Positions 42,511 to 52,648 are shown, counted from the first letter of the stretch. The stretch is DNA of 64,000 nucleotides from Lewinellaceae bacterium (GCA_020636275.1 JACJYD010000001.1:496001-560000), one strand, 5' to 3'. Numbers and translations are program-made. The notes: generated by a model from the sequence alone, not told the origin.

Positions 42511-42612
42511 AAACGGCGTTTCTTAGAAACGGCGTTTACGCTTCAAATTCGATTTCGAAACGGCGTTTGCACCCAAGGTAAACGGCGTTTACACCCCAAG
42601 GAAACGGCATTT
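42511..42612. promoter_or_regulatory. Five palindromic operator-like sites, AAACGnCGTTT
   Basis: Copies are at 42511-42521, 42527-42537, 42558-42568 and 42580-42590 (all AAACGGCGTTT), and 42602-42612 (AAACGGCATTT). Each is an 11-bp palindrome with a free central base. Start-to-start spacings are 16, 31, 22 and 22 bp, about 1.5 to 3 helical turns. They fill the gap between the divergent DUF547 and TonB-receptor starts (42475-42657), the last one 45 bp from the receptor ATG. They look like cooperative binding sites of a dimeric regulator. Confidence 0.75.
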
Positions 42613-42657
42613 AGCTTCTAAACTCTCAAAAAACGCGACTCGCGAAAATTTATAATA

Positions 42658-45639
42658 ATGCGAACGATCCTTCTCTGTCTTTTATTGGCTGTAGGCGCCG
42701 TGGCCACGAAGGCCCAGGAAGACCTCACCGTATCCCTCATCGACGTGCAACACCACCCTTTGGCGGATTTGACGGTTGTTCTGAAAAATGCATCCCGCGG
42801 CTTTGAACAAGCGCTCAAAACCAATGAACAGGGCCGTGCCGTGTTTCGTTCACTCCCGGTGGTCGATGGATACCAGGTTTTCTTTCCGGCTACTGATCGC
42901 TATGAGGAAGCCGAATCGAACCCGATCCACCTGCGCTCCAACCAGGACCGCACGGTACAACTGATCCTGCTGGAAAAAATGAGCGTCCGCCTGGAAACTG
43001 TGGTGGTGAATTCGACGGCTACGAGTAAGATCAATCGCACCAATGCCGAGGTGTCCTTTGAGTTGCCGCAACAGGAACTGGAAACCTTCCCCGTCGAAGG
43101 ACGGGATATCACCAGAGTGCTCTACCGCCTGCCCAATGTCTCCCAGGCGACCGGCTTCTACCCGGAGGCGCCCAATGTGAGCATCAACGGCGCTAATTCG
43201 CTGTTCACCAGCTACCTCATCGACGGGCTCGACAATAATGAACGCTTTTTGGGCGGACAAAAATTCGCCATTCCCACCGGGTTTGCCAAGGACGTCACGG
43301 TGCTAACCAACAATTATTCCGCTGAATATGGCCTGACTTCCAACGGCATTGTCAATATCACCACCCGCTCGGGAAGCAATGCTTTTTCGGGCGAAGCCTT
43401 CGTCATTTCCCGTCCCGGACCGGTGATCGACGGACACTCCGATTACTTTCAGCGCGACCTCTCTGGCAATGCGGTCAAGGACGGTTTCCAACGCTACCAG
43501 GCGGGTGTGGGCTTCGGCGGCGCCATCCAAAAAGACAAGACCTTTTATTTTATCAATGCCGAACATACGACCGACCTCAAAGACAACCTGCTCAACTCCC
43601 CCGCCCTGGGCGTCAACGAAACCGTTCGAGGGCAAAACCACTTTACCTACCTGTCGGGAAAACTGGACCATACCTGGAACAAAAAATTTCGCTCTTCCCT
43701 GCGCGCCAACCTGGGTATCGTAGCCATCGAACGGCAGGGGGGTGGCCTGGAAGGCGGAGTACTTTTCCCTTCGGCCGCCAATTTTCAGGACCGGAACTCA
43801 GTGCTTCTGGCTTCCCGGAACACCTACGTCAGCGGCAAGATCAGTTCGGAGACCAATATTCAATACGCCCGTTTCCGCTGGAACTATGGACGCCCTTCCA
43901 ACGAGGGAAGCCCACAGGTGAGCGTGCTCGACCCGCAAGAGCAGATCGCTGCCGTGCTGGGCCATCCGGGCTATATCTTTGACGCTACGGAAAATACCGT
44001 CCAGTTTCTCCAAAAATTCAAATACTACGGAGACCGGCATACCCTGAAAGGGGGCTTCGGTATAATATCCTCCGGACACCAACTCCACGGGGGCGGCAAT
44101 GTAAATGGCAACTACACGGTCAAACTTACACAGAGCCAACTGGATCAGGTGCGGGAACTGAACCTTGGCGCCGGGCTGAATATCAACGATATCCCTGCCG
44201 ATGCAGAGGTGCTTCATTACAATGTCGAACTTCGCCCCGCCTCCTTCGGCGCCCGGCAAAACATATACTCCCTGTTCCTGGAGGATCAGTTCGCCGCTTC
44301 CAGGCGTCTGAACCTGACACTCGGCTTGCGCTTCGACTACGACAACCTCTCCAAAGGGGGAAGCGACAAAGGCGATTTTAACAATATCGCTCCCCGGTTC
44401 AATCTCAACTACGAACTGGGGCAGCGAAGCAGCTTGCGGGCGGGTTACGGCATTTTCTACGACAAGATCCTATACTCCATTTACAGTGATGCCCTGCAGC
44501 AGAACACGACTTCATCCGATTACAAAAAACAGTTGAACAAACTCGTCGAGCTGGGCATCCTCCCCGCCGGCACCAATGTCGACCGGATCACGTTCGATGG
44601 TAATCTCAGCGGCAGCGCAGCGAACGTGGCCTATCTGAAAGGTCCTTCATTTGAAACCCTGCAAAACCAGCGGGAAGCCGTATTCAGCAACGAACGCCGC
44701 ATTCTCAACCCCAATGGCTACCAGAATCCCTTCACCCACCAAATGGCGCTGGGGTATCAATTGCAGATCGACGATCATTCCCTCTTTTTTGTGGATGTAG
44801 TACACAACCGTTCCTTCAACCTCTTCCGCCTGCGCAACCTCAACGCCGCAGCGCCTTATCCCCTCGATGACCCCGGGCAGGTGCTCGTCCGGACACCCGC
44901 AGACGCCGACGCATCCCGGCCCATTCCCATCTTCGAAGGCGGCTATGCCATCATTGAGGGGGATACCCTTTCCGGTGTGGCCCGAAACGTGGTGATGTCG
45001 GAAACCGCCGGACAGTCGCGCTATTACGGAGCAAGCTTCAACCTGCAAAAAGACCGTAGCCACGATAGATATGCCTGGCGCCTCAATTACACGCTATCCT
45101 ATCTGGAAAACAACACCGAGGACATCAATTTTCGGGCTATGGATGCCAACAATTTCGATTCGGAATGGGGGCCTTCCATTAACGACCGGCGGCATATCTT
45201 TAGCGGCATTTTCAGCTACTTCCCGCTCAACGGTTTGGGCATTACACTGGCGGCCCTGGTTCAGAGCGGACAGCCCGTCAACCGCATCCCCGACGCAACG
45301 ATCTATGGCACCACCGACCTCAACGGCGATGGCGCTTCTTTCGGCGATGCCTATGTCGGCAACAGCGATCGCTACCCGGGGGAGTCTCGCAACAGCGACC
45401 GGCTACCCTGGTCCTATGTATTCGACTTCAGTCTGCAATACGAGCTGGAACTGGGCAAAAATACCGTTGAGATCCGGGCTGACATCTTCAACGTTCTGAA
45501 TACCCAAAACCTCAGTGGCTACAGCAACAACGCTACGCAGAGCAACCAGATCCAGGTAGGGCCGAAAGAGGCGGGGATCGTACAGAAGAATGCCGGGGCG
45601 CCCCGGCAGTTCCAGTTTGGATTGCGGTATATGTTTTAA
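42658..45639 (+). CDS. TonB-dependent outer-membrane receptor
   Basis: A 993-residue outer-membrane transporter. A signal peptide (MRTILLCLLLAVGAVATKAQ) is followed by a carboxypeptidase-regulatory-like domain (about 22-105), a plug (about 125-235, with VSINGANSLFTSYLIDGLDN) and a 22-strand-type barrel. The barrel ends in Phe (QFGLRYMF), as porin-type barrels do. It takes up a large or scarce nutrient by using TonB energy. It has no SusD partner, and the N-terminal domain is of the variant in which the barrel is longer, so the substrate is open. Expression is likely controlled by the five-site region upstream. The glycosyltransferase gene follows after 46 bp and a hairpin. Confidence 0.93.
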   Translation: MRTILLCLLLAVGAVATKAQEDLTVSLIDVQHHPLADLTVVLKNASRGFEQALKTNEQGRAVFRSLPVVDGYQVFFPATDRYEEAESNPIHLRSNQDRTVQLILLEKMSVRLETVVVNSTATSKINRTNAEVSFELPQQELETFPVEGRDITRVLYRLPNVSQATGFYPEAPNVSINGANSLFTSYLIDGLDNNERFLGGQKFAIPTGFAKDVTVLTNNYSAEYGLTSNGIVNITTRSGSNAFSGEAFVISRPGPVIDGHSDYFQRDLSGNAVKDGFQRYQAGVGFGGAIQKDKTFYFINAEHTTDLKDNLLNSPALGVNETVRGQNHFTYLSGKLDHTWNKKFRSSLRANLGIVAIERQGGGLEGGVLFPSAANFQDRNSVLLASRNTYVSGKISSETNIQYARFRWNYGRPSNEGSPQVSVLDPQEQIAAVLGHPGYIFDATENTVQFLQKFKYYGDRHTLKGGFGIISSGHQLHGGGNVNGNYTVKLTQSQLDQVRELNLGAGLNINDIPADAEVLHYNVELRPASFGARQNIYSLFLEDQFAASRRLNLTLGLRFDYDNLSKGGSDKGDFNNIAPRFNLNYELGQRSSLRAGYGIFYDKILYSIYSDALQQNTTSSDYKKQLNKLVELGILPAGTNVDRITFDGNLSGSAANVAYLKGPSFETLQNQREAVFSNERRILNPNGYQNPFTHQMALGYQLQIDDHSLFFVDVVHNRSFNLFRLRNLNAAAPYPLDDPGQVLVRTPADADASRPIPIFEGGYAIIEGDTLSGVARNVVMSETAGQSRYYGASFNLQKDRSHDRYAWRLNYTLSYLENNTEDINFRAMDANNFDSEWGPSINDRRHIFSGIFSYFPLNGLGITLAALVQSGQPVNRIPDATIYGTTDLNGDGASFGDAYVGNSDRYPGESRNSDRLPWSYVFDFSLQYELELGKNTVEIRADIFNVLNTQNLSGYSNNATQSNQIQVGPKEAGIVQKNAGAPRQFQFGLRYMF

Positions 45640-45667
45640 TATTTCACCGCGTCGTCGCGGTGAAATA
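45640..45667 (+). terminator. Hairpin between the receptor and glycosyltransferase genes
   Basis: A 12-bp perfect stem (45640-45651 with 45656-45667) with the loop TCGT, immediately after the receptor stop. It lacks a T run, so it may reduce transcription into the next gene without ending it. Confidence 0.55.
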
Positions 45668-45685
45668 CTTAATATTTACGTGCAA

Positions 45686-46282
45686 ATGAGTCGAGCTCTC
45701 ATTTTATTCATTAAAAATCCCCGACTGGGAAAAGTCAAGACCCGGTTAGCGGCCACCATGGGTGCTGAAAAAGCGCTGCGCGTTTATGAGGCCATGCTGG
45801 CGCATACCCGGAAAGTGGCGCTGCAAATCCCTGTCGACAGGTACCTCTACTACAGCGATTTCATCGACCATCAGGATAACTGGAGCCGCGCCCATTTTCA
45901 CAAAAAAGTGCAACGAGGTGAAAACCTGGGTGCCCGGATGGCACATGCTTTCTCCGAAGTGCTGGACGAGCATGAGCGGGCTATTCTGATCGGTAGCGAC
46001 ATTCCCCAAATTAACCCCTCGATCCTCAAGGAAGCGTTTGAGAGGTTGTCGACCCATGATTTTGTCATTGGTCCTGCCCAGGATGGAGGCTATTACTTGC
46101 TCGGTATGCGATCCTTCGAGCCGACTGTTTTCCTGGGTATAGCCTGGAGCGCTCCAACGGTTTTTAACAAAACCATCGATATTATCCAAAGACTGGATAA
46201 GTCTTTTCACTGCCTCCCTACCTTGTCCGATGTGGATGAGGAAGAGGACTGGGACCGGTTGAAAAAATACCTCGAACAGTAA
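45686..46282 (+). CDS. TIGR04282-type glycosyltransferase (DUF2064)
   Basis: The start at 45686 gives MSRALILFIKNPRLGKVKTR, the standard N-terminus of this family. The 198-residue protein is a small GT-A-fold nucleotidyl- or glycosyltransferase. The DxD-like site is in LIGSDIPQI, and PAQDGGYYLLG is the family hallmark. Members are linked to arsenosugar biosynthesis in some bacteria, but most occur in other settings, so only the general class is safe. It lies just after the TonB receptor, separated by a hairpin. It is probably cytoplasmic. Confidence 0.9.
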   Translation: MSRALILFIKNPRLGKVKTRLAATMGAEKALRVYEAMLAHTRKVALQIPVDRYLYYSDFIDHQDNWSRAHFHKKVQRGENLGARMAHAFSEVLDEHERAILIGSDIPQINPSILKEAFERLSTHDFVIGPAQDGGYYLLGMRSFEPTVFLGIAWSAPTVFNKTIDIIQRLDKSFHCLPTLSDVDEEEDWDRLKKYLEQ

Positions 46283-46634
46283 GATTTTCGCTGCAATGGG
46301 TGAAAATGAATGGTTTTTGGTCGAAAATGATAAGGAAAACTCCCTTCGATGGACCTTCCTTTGTGAGGGTCCTATCGTGGAACCTAGCTAACTAACCCCA
46401 AAATCAAAAATGAAGCAACAGATCCAACCTTCCCTATCTGTTATTATTCCTCCTATTCTCATTTGTCGCGGAAGTATCCCAAGTCTGGAATAGACTTCCT
46501 TTCTCACACCGAACCGCCCTTGCTTATTCGCTGGTCGAAATCCTGATACTATTGCCTGTCGGAATGCCTGGTAGGCATTGGGCATTTGCATTAATTCAAC
46601 CCATTTTACCCATTATTATTAAAAACCAAAAAAG
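46283..46634. other. Gap with no supported gene
   Basis: 352 bp. It contains a small hairpin ATGCCT/AGGCAT near 46563-46577 and a 27-codon frame at 46410-46493 with a leader that resembles a translation start, but nothing I can identify. A 14-bp motif ATTTTACCCATTAT at 46603-46616 recurs before the next-but-one gene. Confidence 0.4.
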
Positions 46635-46985
46635 ATGAAATTCAAAAAAAGCTTTCGAATTCCCCTGCTTTTTCTGGCCTTCCTGGCCCTGGGGCTCCAA
46701 CTGCAGGCACAAGGCGATGCTCCCCGGATGGGAAAAGCCCTGGCCGACAAAGAAGGTAAAGTGATGATCCAATCGGGTCCGCTTTGCTATGACAACGTAA
46801 TCGACCTTTCGTCCGTAGATGCATCGATCCGTTCCAATGTCAAGGCCCATTTTTCGGGCAAGAATACCCAATTGGTCACTTTTGTAGTAGATGAAAACAA
46901 AGGACAAGTTCATGTCCAGATCGAACTCCGCGCCCAGCCAGATTGGACGGTGGAAGACTGGAACAAATACCTGTCCTCCCTGTAG
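46635..46985 (+). CDS. Small secreted protein of unknown function
   Basis: A 116-residue protein with a clear signal peptide (MKFKKSFRIPLLFLAFLALG) ending at LQAQ. The mature 90 residues contain one cysteine (GPLCYDN) and end WNKYLSSL; no domain is recognised. The gene lies 42 bp before the giant adhesin gene and shares with it the 14-bp leader motif ATTTTACCCATTAT at the same distance before the start, which suggests joint control or an operon. It may be a chaperone or accessory factor of the adhesin (inference). Confidence 0.78.
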   Translation: MKFKKSFRIPLLFLAFLALGLQLQAQGDAPRMGKALADKEGKVMIQSGPLCYDNVIDLSSVDASIRSNVKAHFSGKNTQLVTFVVDENKGQVHVQIELRAQPDWTVEDWNKYLSSL

Positions 46986-47026
46986 ATGAGCTAATTTTAC
47001 CCATTATCCCCTAAATAACGAATATT

Positions 47027-50000
47027 ATGAAAATCAAATTAGTAATGGCTCCCTTCATTACAGGGATGTCCTTTTTATTATTGTTGCTAAGCTGGCAACC
47101 ATTGGCAGCTCAGATCGTCATTTCTCAAAACGGGAATGGTTTATCGCTTGCCAATTCGCTCGCAGGCTCCGGAGCTACCATTTCCAATGTGACTATAAAT
47201 GCAGCTCCTGGATCTACCGGGACATTTTCGAATGGGAACTCAACAAATTTGGGGCTCAATAGTGGTGTTATCCTAACATCAGGGAAGGTGGCACTCATCC
47301 CCGGACTTGCGTCGGGGACCCTTGATAATAACAATAATTTTCCTGGAGACACCAATTTGGACGATATCTCATCCGGGCCTACCCTGGATGCTTGTGTGTT
47401 GGAGTTCGATTTTGTTCCGATCGGAAATTCGGTATCCTTTCAGTATGTTTTTGCATCGGAAGAGTATCCGGACTACGCCTGTAGACAATTCAATGATGTT
47501 TTTGCCTTTTTCATTTCCGGCGGGGCGTATTCCAATACTAATATTGCGTTGATCCCCAATACAAACCCACCTGTTCCGGTATCAATCAATACAGTATCGA
47601 ATGTTCAGTCAAATAACATAGGCCAAGAATGTATCGTTAACCCTCAGTATTACATAAATAATGTGGGGCAGCCAGGTCCAACCGTTCAATATAATGCTTT
47701 TACGACTGTATTCACTGCGTCGGCAGATGTAACTCCGTGCGAAACCTATCACATAAAATTGGCTATTGCAGATGTTAGTGACAGGCGATTCGATTCCGGG
47801 GTATTTCTCGCATCCGGCAGCTTCAACGTATCCATTCTCTGCCAGAATGTGACCGTAAACCTGGAGCCCAATGGAACTGCATCCATCCTTGCTTCAGAGC
47901 TGTACTCGCCGGATAATATCGAGTGTTCCAGTCCAACGAATTACGAGGCTACCCAAACCGTTTTTGATTGCACCGATGTCGGGCCGAATGTTGTTACGCT
48001 CACAGCAACCTATCCCGGAGGCTTGAGCGCCAGCTGCAACGCTACGGTAACGGTAGCGGGCGATGATTCCGATGAGGATGGCGTGCCCGACGTTTGTGAC
48101 CCTTGCCCCCTGGCGCAAGATGAAAGTAATATACCCAATTTTGACCTCCAATCCTGCGGGTGTTTGCCTGGTTTTTACCAGGAAACTACGACTATCAACG
48201 GACAGGAAGTGATCACGAATTGCCAGATCTGCCCTCCCGGTACTTACTGCCCGGATGGGGTCAATTCCTACCTTTGTGAGGCAGGGTACTACAATCCGGT
48301 CTATGGGGCTATAGCGTGCCAAGCCTGCCCCCCTGGGAAATACCAGGGAGAAGAGGGCGCCTGGCAATGTGTTAATTGCCCACCGGGCACCTACGCAGAT
48401 GTGGAGGCAAGTACGCATTGTGCAACTTGTGAGCCTGGTTCAAATACTCCCTATGCCGGGAGTGTTTTATGCGAGGATTGCACACCACCTTCTTTCAGTA
48501 CCTGCCCTGTAGTCGCGGCGGTTAACAATGACCAGGGCTTGTGCGGGGCAGATGTAACCGTACCTTCACCGGATCTATCCGGCTTGTGTACGCGAAACCA
48601 CGCACTGGATTTTGACGGAGTAGATGATTATGTGTCTGTCAGTCCTAACCCCTCCCTCGATATGACCGGCGATGTCTCATTCGAAGCCTGGGTCTATGTA
48701 AAAGGGCCCAATTCATATGGTACCTTTCAAAGCATTTTTGATAAAACGGAAACCGCCGATCTGGCCAACTATAGGTTCTATCTGACCCCGAATGGCAGGA
48801 TGGGCTTTTTTAATGGTTCCTATGTTGTCATTTCTGCCTCTATTGTACCCTATGGCCAATGGGTGCATCTGGCCTGGGTGCTCGAATCCGGCACGATGAC
48901 CTTTTATCAGAATGGGGTCCAGGACGGCACGGGGTCTACTTCCCTGGGTGCTACTAATAATGGGCCTTTGAACATTGGTCGGGACAATAATCAAACGTAT
49001 CCGAACAAGCGGAATGTCAACATGATGCTGGATGAAGTCCGGCTGTGGAATATTCCCCGGTCCCAGGCTGACATACAGGCGACCATGAACCTGGAGATCA
49101 ATACGACCTATTCTGGTTTGGTCGCTTTTTTCAACTTTAATGAGGGTATCGCTTGTTGCGATAATACAGGTCTGACGACCCTTCCCAATGGACAAAATGG
49201 TCCCGATGGTACGCTCATTGGCTTCTCTTTGGCCCCGGGCTGTGCCTCCAACTGGGTTGCCGGTGCGCCCGCGCTTGGAGATCCACTTACGCTTACCAAC
49301 AACGTTACCGGTGATTGCGCTAGTGCATCTGCCACCTATTCCGCCGGCAATACGATCGTCACCTGGACAGCCACCGGAGCAAACGGGCAGACGGCAACCT
49401 GTTCGCAGACGGTGACGGTGATAGACAATGAAGCCCCTTTTGCATCCTGCCAGAATATTACAGTCGACCTGCTTAGCACAGGAACATACGACCTCACTGC
49501 AGGGGAGATCGATAACGGCAGTTCGGACAACTGTCCGGCTAACCTTTCCATCGCCATACCTGCAACGTCTTTTAATTGTGATGATGTGGGGAATACAATA
49601 GCGGTAACATTAACTGCTTCCGATGGCACCAATAGTGCAACTTGCATCGCTCAGGTAACGGTATCGGATGTGAATCTGTACTGTAATCAGTCGCCTTTGG
49701 CAGTGTGTCAGGACATTTCGGTAAGCGCCAGTACAAATTGTCAGGGAACGGCAGTAGCAAGTGATTTTGATGGAGGCTCCACTGATCCGGATCTCGATCC
49801 CCTGACATTTTCAGTAAATCCCGAAGGTCCCTATGACCTTGGGGTAACGAATGTAATATTGACGGTCAGCGATGGCAATGGAGGATCCGACCAATGTAGT
49901 GCAACCATCACGGTAGTGGATGATACCAATCCGACAATCGCTTGTCCGGCAAATATCACCCAGTCCAACGATGCTGGTCAATGCAGTGCGGTGGTGACCT

Positions 50001-52648
50001 ATGCGACCCCGGCAGGCACAGACAACTGCCCGCTTGCGGTTACTACGCAAACAGCAGGTTTGGGTAGTGGAGCTGTCTTCCCGGTAGGCATGACCACGGA
50101 GACGTTTAAAGTGACGGATGCGGCAGGTCTTTCCGCAGTTTGCAGTTTCACGATTACGGTAAATGACAACGAACTTCCCAGCCTGACCTGCAAGCCTGCG
50201 GCCATCCTGCTGGACGGAAGCGGCAACGCCACCCTGAGCGTAAGCGATGTGGAAGTTAGCTCATCAGACAACTGTGACGTATCTCTTGACAAGGTTTTGA
50301 GCCAGACGACCTTTAACTGTTCAAATGTTTGCACAGGGGCCGTCGATCAAAGCGCCTTCAGCTCCACCGGCCTCTTTGGTCCGGAACCCGACTTTGGCCA
50401 GACCTTTACAGCGGGAGCTTCCGGGCTATTGGCCAAGGTAATGGTCAGCGTCGGAGGCGGATCGCCCGGCACCTTGCTGGAGATCCGGTTGAATAATCCT
50501 TCGGGTGCAGTGTTGGCTTCCCAGGTCTTCGATGCTTCGGGACCAATCATACACCGGGAGGTGGTCTTTAGTACCCCGGCCAATCTGAGTGCCGGAAACG
50601 TATATGCGATCAGGATAACAGGACCGAGCTTTTACTGGGAAGGCACCCTTTATGGGACCTACCCGGGAGGGAATTCCTGGTTGGGATTGGCCTCGGTCAG
50701 TTCCTGGGATAATGTATTCCAAACCTTTATGTACAACTGTGGGACGATAACCTTGACGGTTACCGATGACGCGAATAATTCGGCGATTTGTACGTCGATG
50801 GTAGCTGTGCTGGACGAAGTGAATCCGACGATCGTATGTCCGGCCGACATCACGACGGGGAATGACGCCGGAGTGTGCGGAGCGGTAGTGACCTATTCGG
50901 TGAACTACGATGACAACTGTTCTGGAGAGACCCTTGCACAGAGCGCCGGTCAGGCCAGCGGTTCGATCTTCCCGGTAGGTACGACTACGAACAGCTTCAC
51001 GGCGATGGACGCGTCGGGCAACGTGGCGACGTGCAGCTTCAGCGTAACGGTGAATGACGACGAGGCGCCGGTGATCCACGATTGTCCTGAGAATATCGTG
51101 ACCACCACCAGTGCAGACGGAACGGGTGATTGCTCGACTACGGTAAGCTGGATAGTGCCCACGGTGAGCGACAATTGCGATGAAGGTCTGGTCCTTTCCA
51201 GCAACCATAATCCGGGAGCTGTCTTCGGAAAAGGGATGACGACGGTGACCTACGATGTGGCGGACAACTCGGACAACGCGGCAACAACGTGTAGCTTCAG
51301 CGTAACGGTGAATGATGACGAAGTGCCGGTGATCCACGATTGTCCTGAGAATATCGTGACCACCACCAGTGCAGACGGAACGGGTGATTGCTCGACCACG
51401 GTAAGCTGGATAGCTCCAACAGTGAGCGACAATTGCGATGAGGGTCTGGTCCTTTCCAGCAGCCATAATCCGGGAACTGTCTTCGGAAAAGGAGTGACGA
51501 CAGTGACCTACGACGTTGCGGACAACTCGGGCAACGCGGCCGAAACCTGCAGCTTCACGGTAACGGTGAATGACGACGAGGCGCCGGTGATCCACGATTG
51601 TCCGGACAATATCGTGGCCACCACCAGTGCAGACGGAACGGGTGATTGCTCGACCACGGTAAGCTGGATAGCGCCCACGGTGAGCGACAATTGCGATGAG
51701 GGGCTGGTCCTTTCAAGCAACCATAATCCGGGAGCTGTCTTCGGAAAAGGAGTGACGACGGTGACCTACGACGTGGCGGACAACTCGGGCAACGCGGCCG
51801 AAACCTGCAGCTTCACGGTAACTGTGAATGACGACGAGGCGCCGGTGATCCACGATTGTCCGGACAATATCGTGGCCACCACCAGTGCGGACGGAACAGG
51901 TGATTGCTCGACTACGGTAAGCTGGATAGCGCCCACAGCGAGCGATAATTGCGATGGGGGCCTGGTTCTTTCCAGCAGTCATAGTCCGGGAGCTGTCTTC
52001 GGGAAAGGGACGACGACGGTAACTTACGATGTAGCGGACAACTCGGGCAACGCGGCCGAAACCTGTAGCTTCAGCGTAATGGTGAATGACGACGAAGCGC
52101 CGGTGATCCACGATTGTCCTGAGAATATCGTGACCACCACCAGTGCAAACGGAACGGGTGATTGCTCGACTACGGTAAGCTGGATAGCGCCCACAGCGAG
52201 CGATAATTGCGATGGGGGCCTGGTTCTATCCAGCAGCCATAGTCCGGGAGCTGTCTTCGGAAAAGGAGTGACGACAGTGACCTACGACGTGGCGGACAAC
52301 TCGGACAACGCGGCAGCTACGTGTAGCTTCAGCGTCACGGTAAATGATTCGGAAAACCCGACGATCGTATGTCCGTCCGACATTACAACGGGAAATGACG
52401 CCGGAGTGTGCGGAGCTAATGTGACCTACACGGTGAGCTACGGCGACAACTGTTCGGTAGCAACCCTCGCACAGGGCGCTGGTCAGGGCAGCGGCAGCAC
52501 CTTCCCGGTCGGTACGACGACGAATACCGACGGATGCGTTAACAATATGACGGATTTCACGGTGACGGTAATGATACAGAAAACCACGATCGCCTGTCAG
52601 TTTCATCCAGCAGCCATAGTCCGGGAGCTGTCTTCGGAAAAGGAGTGA
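47027..52648 (+). CDS. Giant HYR-repeat adhesin, N-terminal part (split by a frameshift)
   Basis: The 1873-residue N-terminal part of a secreted multidomain protein. After a signal peptide comes a choice-of-anchor-L domain (about 35-270, with FQYVFASEEYPDYACRQFND). A cysteine-rich GCC2/GCC3-like segment (about 390-490) and a LamG/concanavalin-like domain (about 525-695, with ALDFDGVDDYVSV) follow. A long run of HYR domains of about 80 residues each then reaches the end. Five consecutive HYR units are near-identical at DNA level (258 bp each). The reading frame ends in scrambled sequence within a duplication at 52228-52905, and the true product very likely continues in the frame 52645-54915. 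Such proteins act in adhesion or matrix building (family knowledge). Confidence 0.88.
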   Translation: MKIKLVMAPFITGMSFLLLLLSWQPLAAQIVISQNGNGLSLANSLAGSGATISNVTINAAPGSTGTFSNGNSTNLGLNSGVILTSGKVALIPGLASGTLDNNNNFPGDTNLDDISSGPTLDACVLEFDFVPIGNSVSFQYVFASEEYPDYACRQFNDVFAFFISGGAYSNTNIALIPNTNPPVPVSINTVSNVQSNNIGQECIVNPQYYINNVGQPGPTVQYNAFTTVFTASADVTPCETYHIKLAIADVSDRRFDSGVFLASGSFNVSILCQNVTVNLEPNGTASILASELYSPDNIECSSPTNYEATQTVFDCTDVGPNVVTLTATYPGGLSASCNATVTVAGDDSDEDGVPDVCDPCPLAQDESNIPNFDLQSCGCLPGFYQETTTINGQEVITNCQICPPGTYCPDGVNSYLCEAGYYNPVYGAIACQACPPGKYQGEEGAWQCVNCPPGTYADVEASTHCATCEPGSNTPYAGSVLCEDCTPPSFSTCPVVAAVNNDQGLCGADVTVPSPDLSGLCTRNHALDFDGVDDYVSVSPNPSLDMTGDVSFEAWVYVKGPNSYGTFQSIFDKTETADLANYRFYLTPNGRMGFFNGSYVVISASIVPYGQWVHLAWVLESGTMTFYQNGVQDGTGSTSLGATNNGPLNIGRDNNQTYPNKRNVNMMLDEVRLWNIPRSQADIQATMNLEINTTYSGLVAFFNFNEGIACCDNTGLTTLPNGQNGPDGTLIGFSLAPGCASNWVAGAPALGDPLTLTNNVTGDCASASATYSAGNTIVTWTATGANGQTATCSQTVTVIDNEAPFASCQNITVDLLSTGTYDLTAGEIDNGSSDNCPANLSIAIPATSFNCDDVGNTIAVTLTASDGTNSATCIAQVTVSDVNLYCNQSPLAVCQDISVSASTNCQGTAVASDFDGGSTDPDLDPLTFSVNPEGPYDLGVTNVILTVSDGNGGSDQCSATITVVDDTNPTIACPANITQSNDAGQCSAVVTYATPAGTDNCPLAVTTQTAGLGSGAVFPVGMTTETFKVTDAAGLSAVCSFTITVNDNELPSLTCKPAAILLDGSGNATLSVSDVEVSSSDNCDVSLDKVLSQTTFNCSNVCTGAVDQSAFSSTGLFGPEPDFGQTFTAGASGLLAKVMVSVGGGSPGTLLEIRLNNPSGAVLASQVFDASGPIIHREVVFSTPANLSAGNVYAIRITGPSFYWEGTLYGTYPGGNSWLGLASVSSWDNVFQTFMYNCGTITLTVTDDANNSAICTSMVAVLDEVNPTIVCPADITTGNDAGVCGAVVTYSVNYDDNCSGETLAQSAGQASGSIFPVGTTTNSFTAMDASGNVATCSFSVTVNDDEAPVIHDCPENIVTTTSADGTGDCSTTVSWIVPTVSDNCDEGLVLSSNHNPGAVFGKGMTTVTYDVADNSDNAATTCSFSVTVNDDEVPVIHDCPENIVTTTSADGTGDCSTTVSWIAPTVSDNCDEGLVLSSSHNPGTVFGKGVTTVTYDVADNSGNAAETCSFTVTVNDDEAPVIHDCPDNIVATTSADGTGDCSTTVSWIAPTVSDNCDEGLVLSSNHNPGAVFGKGVTTVTYDVADNSGNAAETCSFTVTVNDDEAPVIHDCPDNIVATTSADGTGDCSTTVSWIAPTASDNCDGGLVLSSSHSPGAVFGKGTTTVTYDVADNSGNAAETCSFSVMVNDDEAPVIHDCPENIVTTTSANGTGDCSTTVSWIAPTASDNCDGGLVLSSSHSPGAVFGKGVTTVTYDVADNSDNAAATCSFSVTVNDSENPTIVCPSDITTGNDAGVCGANVTYTVSYGDNCSVATLAQGAGQGSGSTFPVGTTTNTDGCVNNMTDFTVTVMIQKTTIACQFHPAAIVRELSSEKE
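51071..52360 (+). repeat. Five tandem 258-bp HYR repeats
   Basis: Units start at 51071, 51329, 51587, 51845 and 52103 (on GTGATCCACGATTG). Each is exactly 258 bp, or 86 residues, and they are near-identical. They encode one HYR domain each and differ at scattered, mostly synonymous positions. Such repeats are prone to unequal recombination and to assembly collapse. Confidence 0.9.

Noticed and set aside
46410..46493. A 27-residue small peptide frame with a start-like leader
   Set aside because: No signal, family or conserved feature can be seen; length alone does not support it.
50426..51595. Long antisense frames opposite the HYR repeats, also at 51713-52111 and 52603-53217
   Set aside because: They repeat because the sense strand repeats and show only arginine- and histidine-rich low-information sequence.
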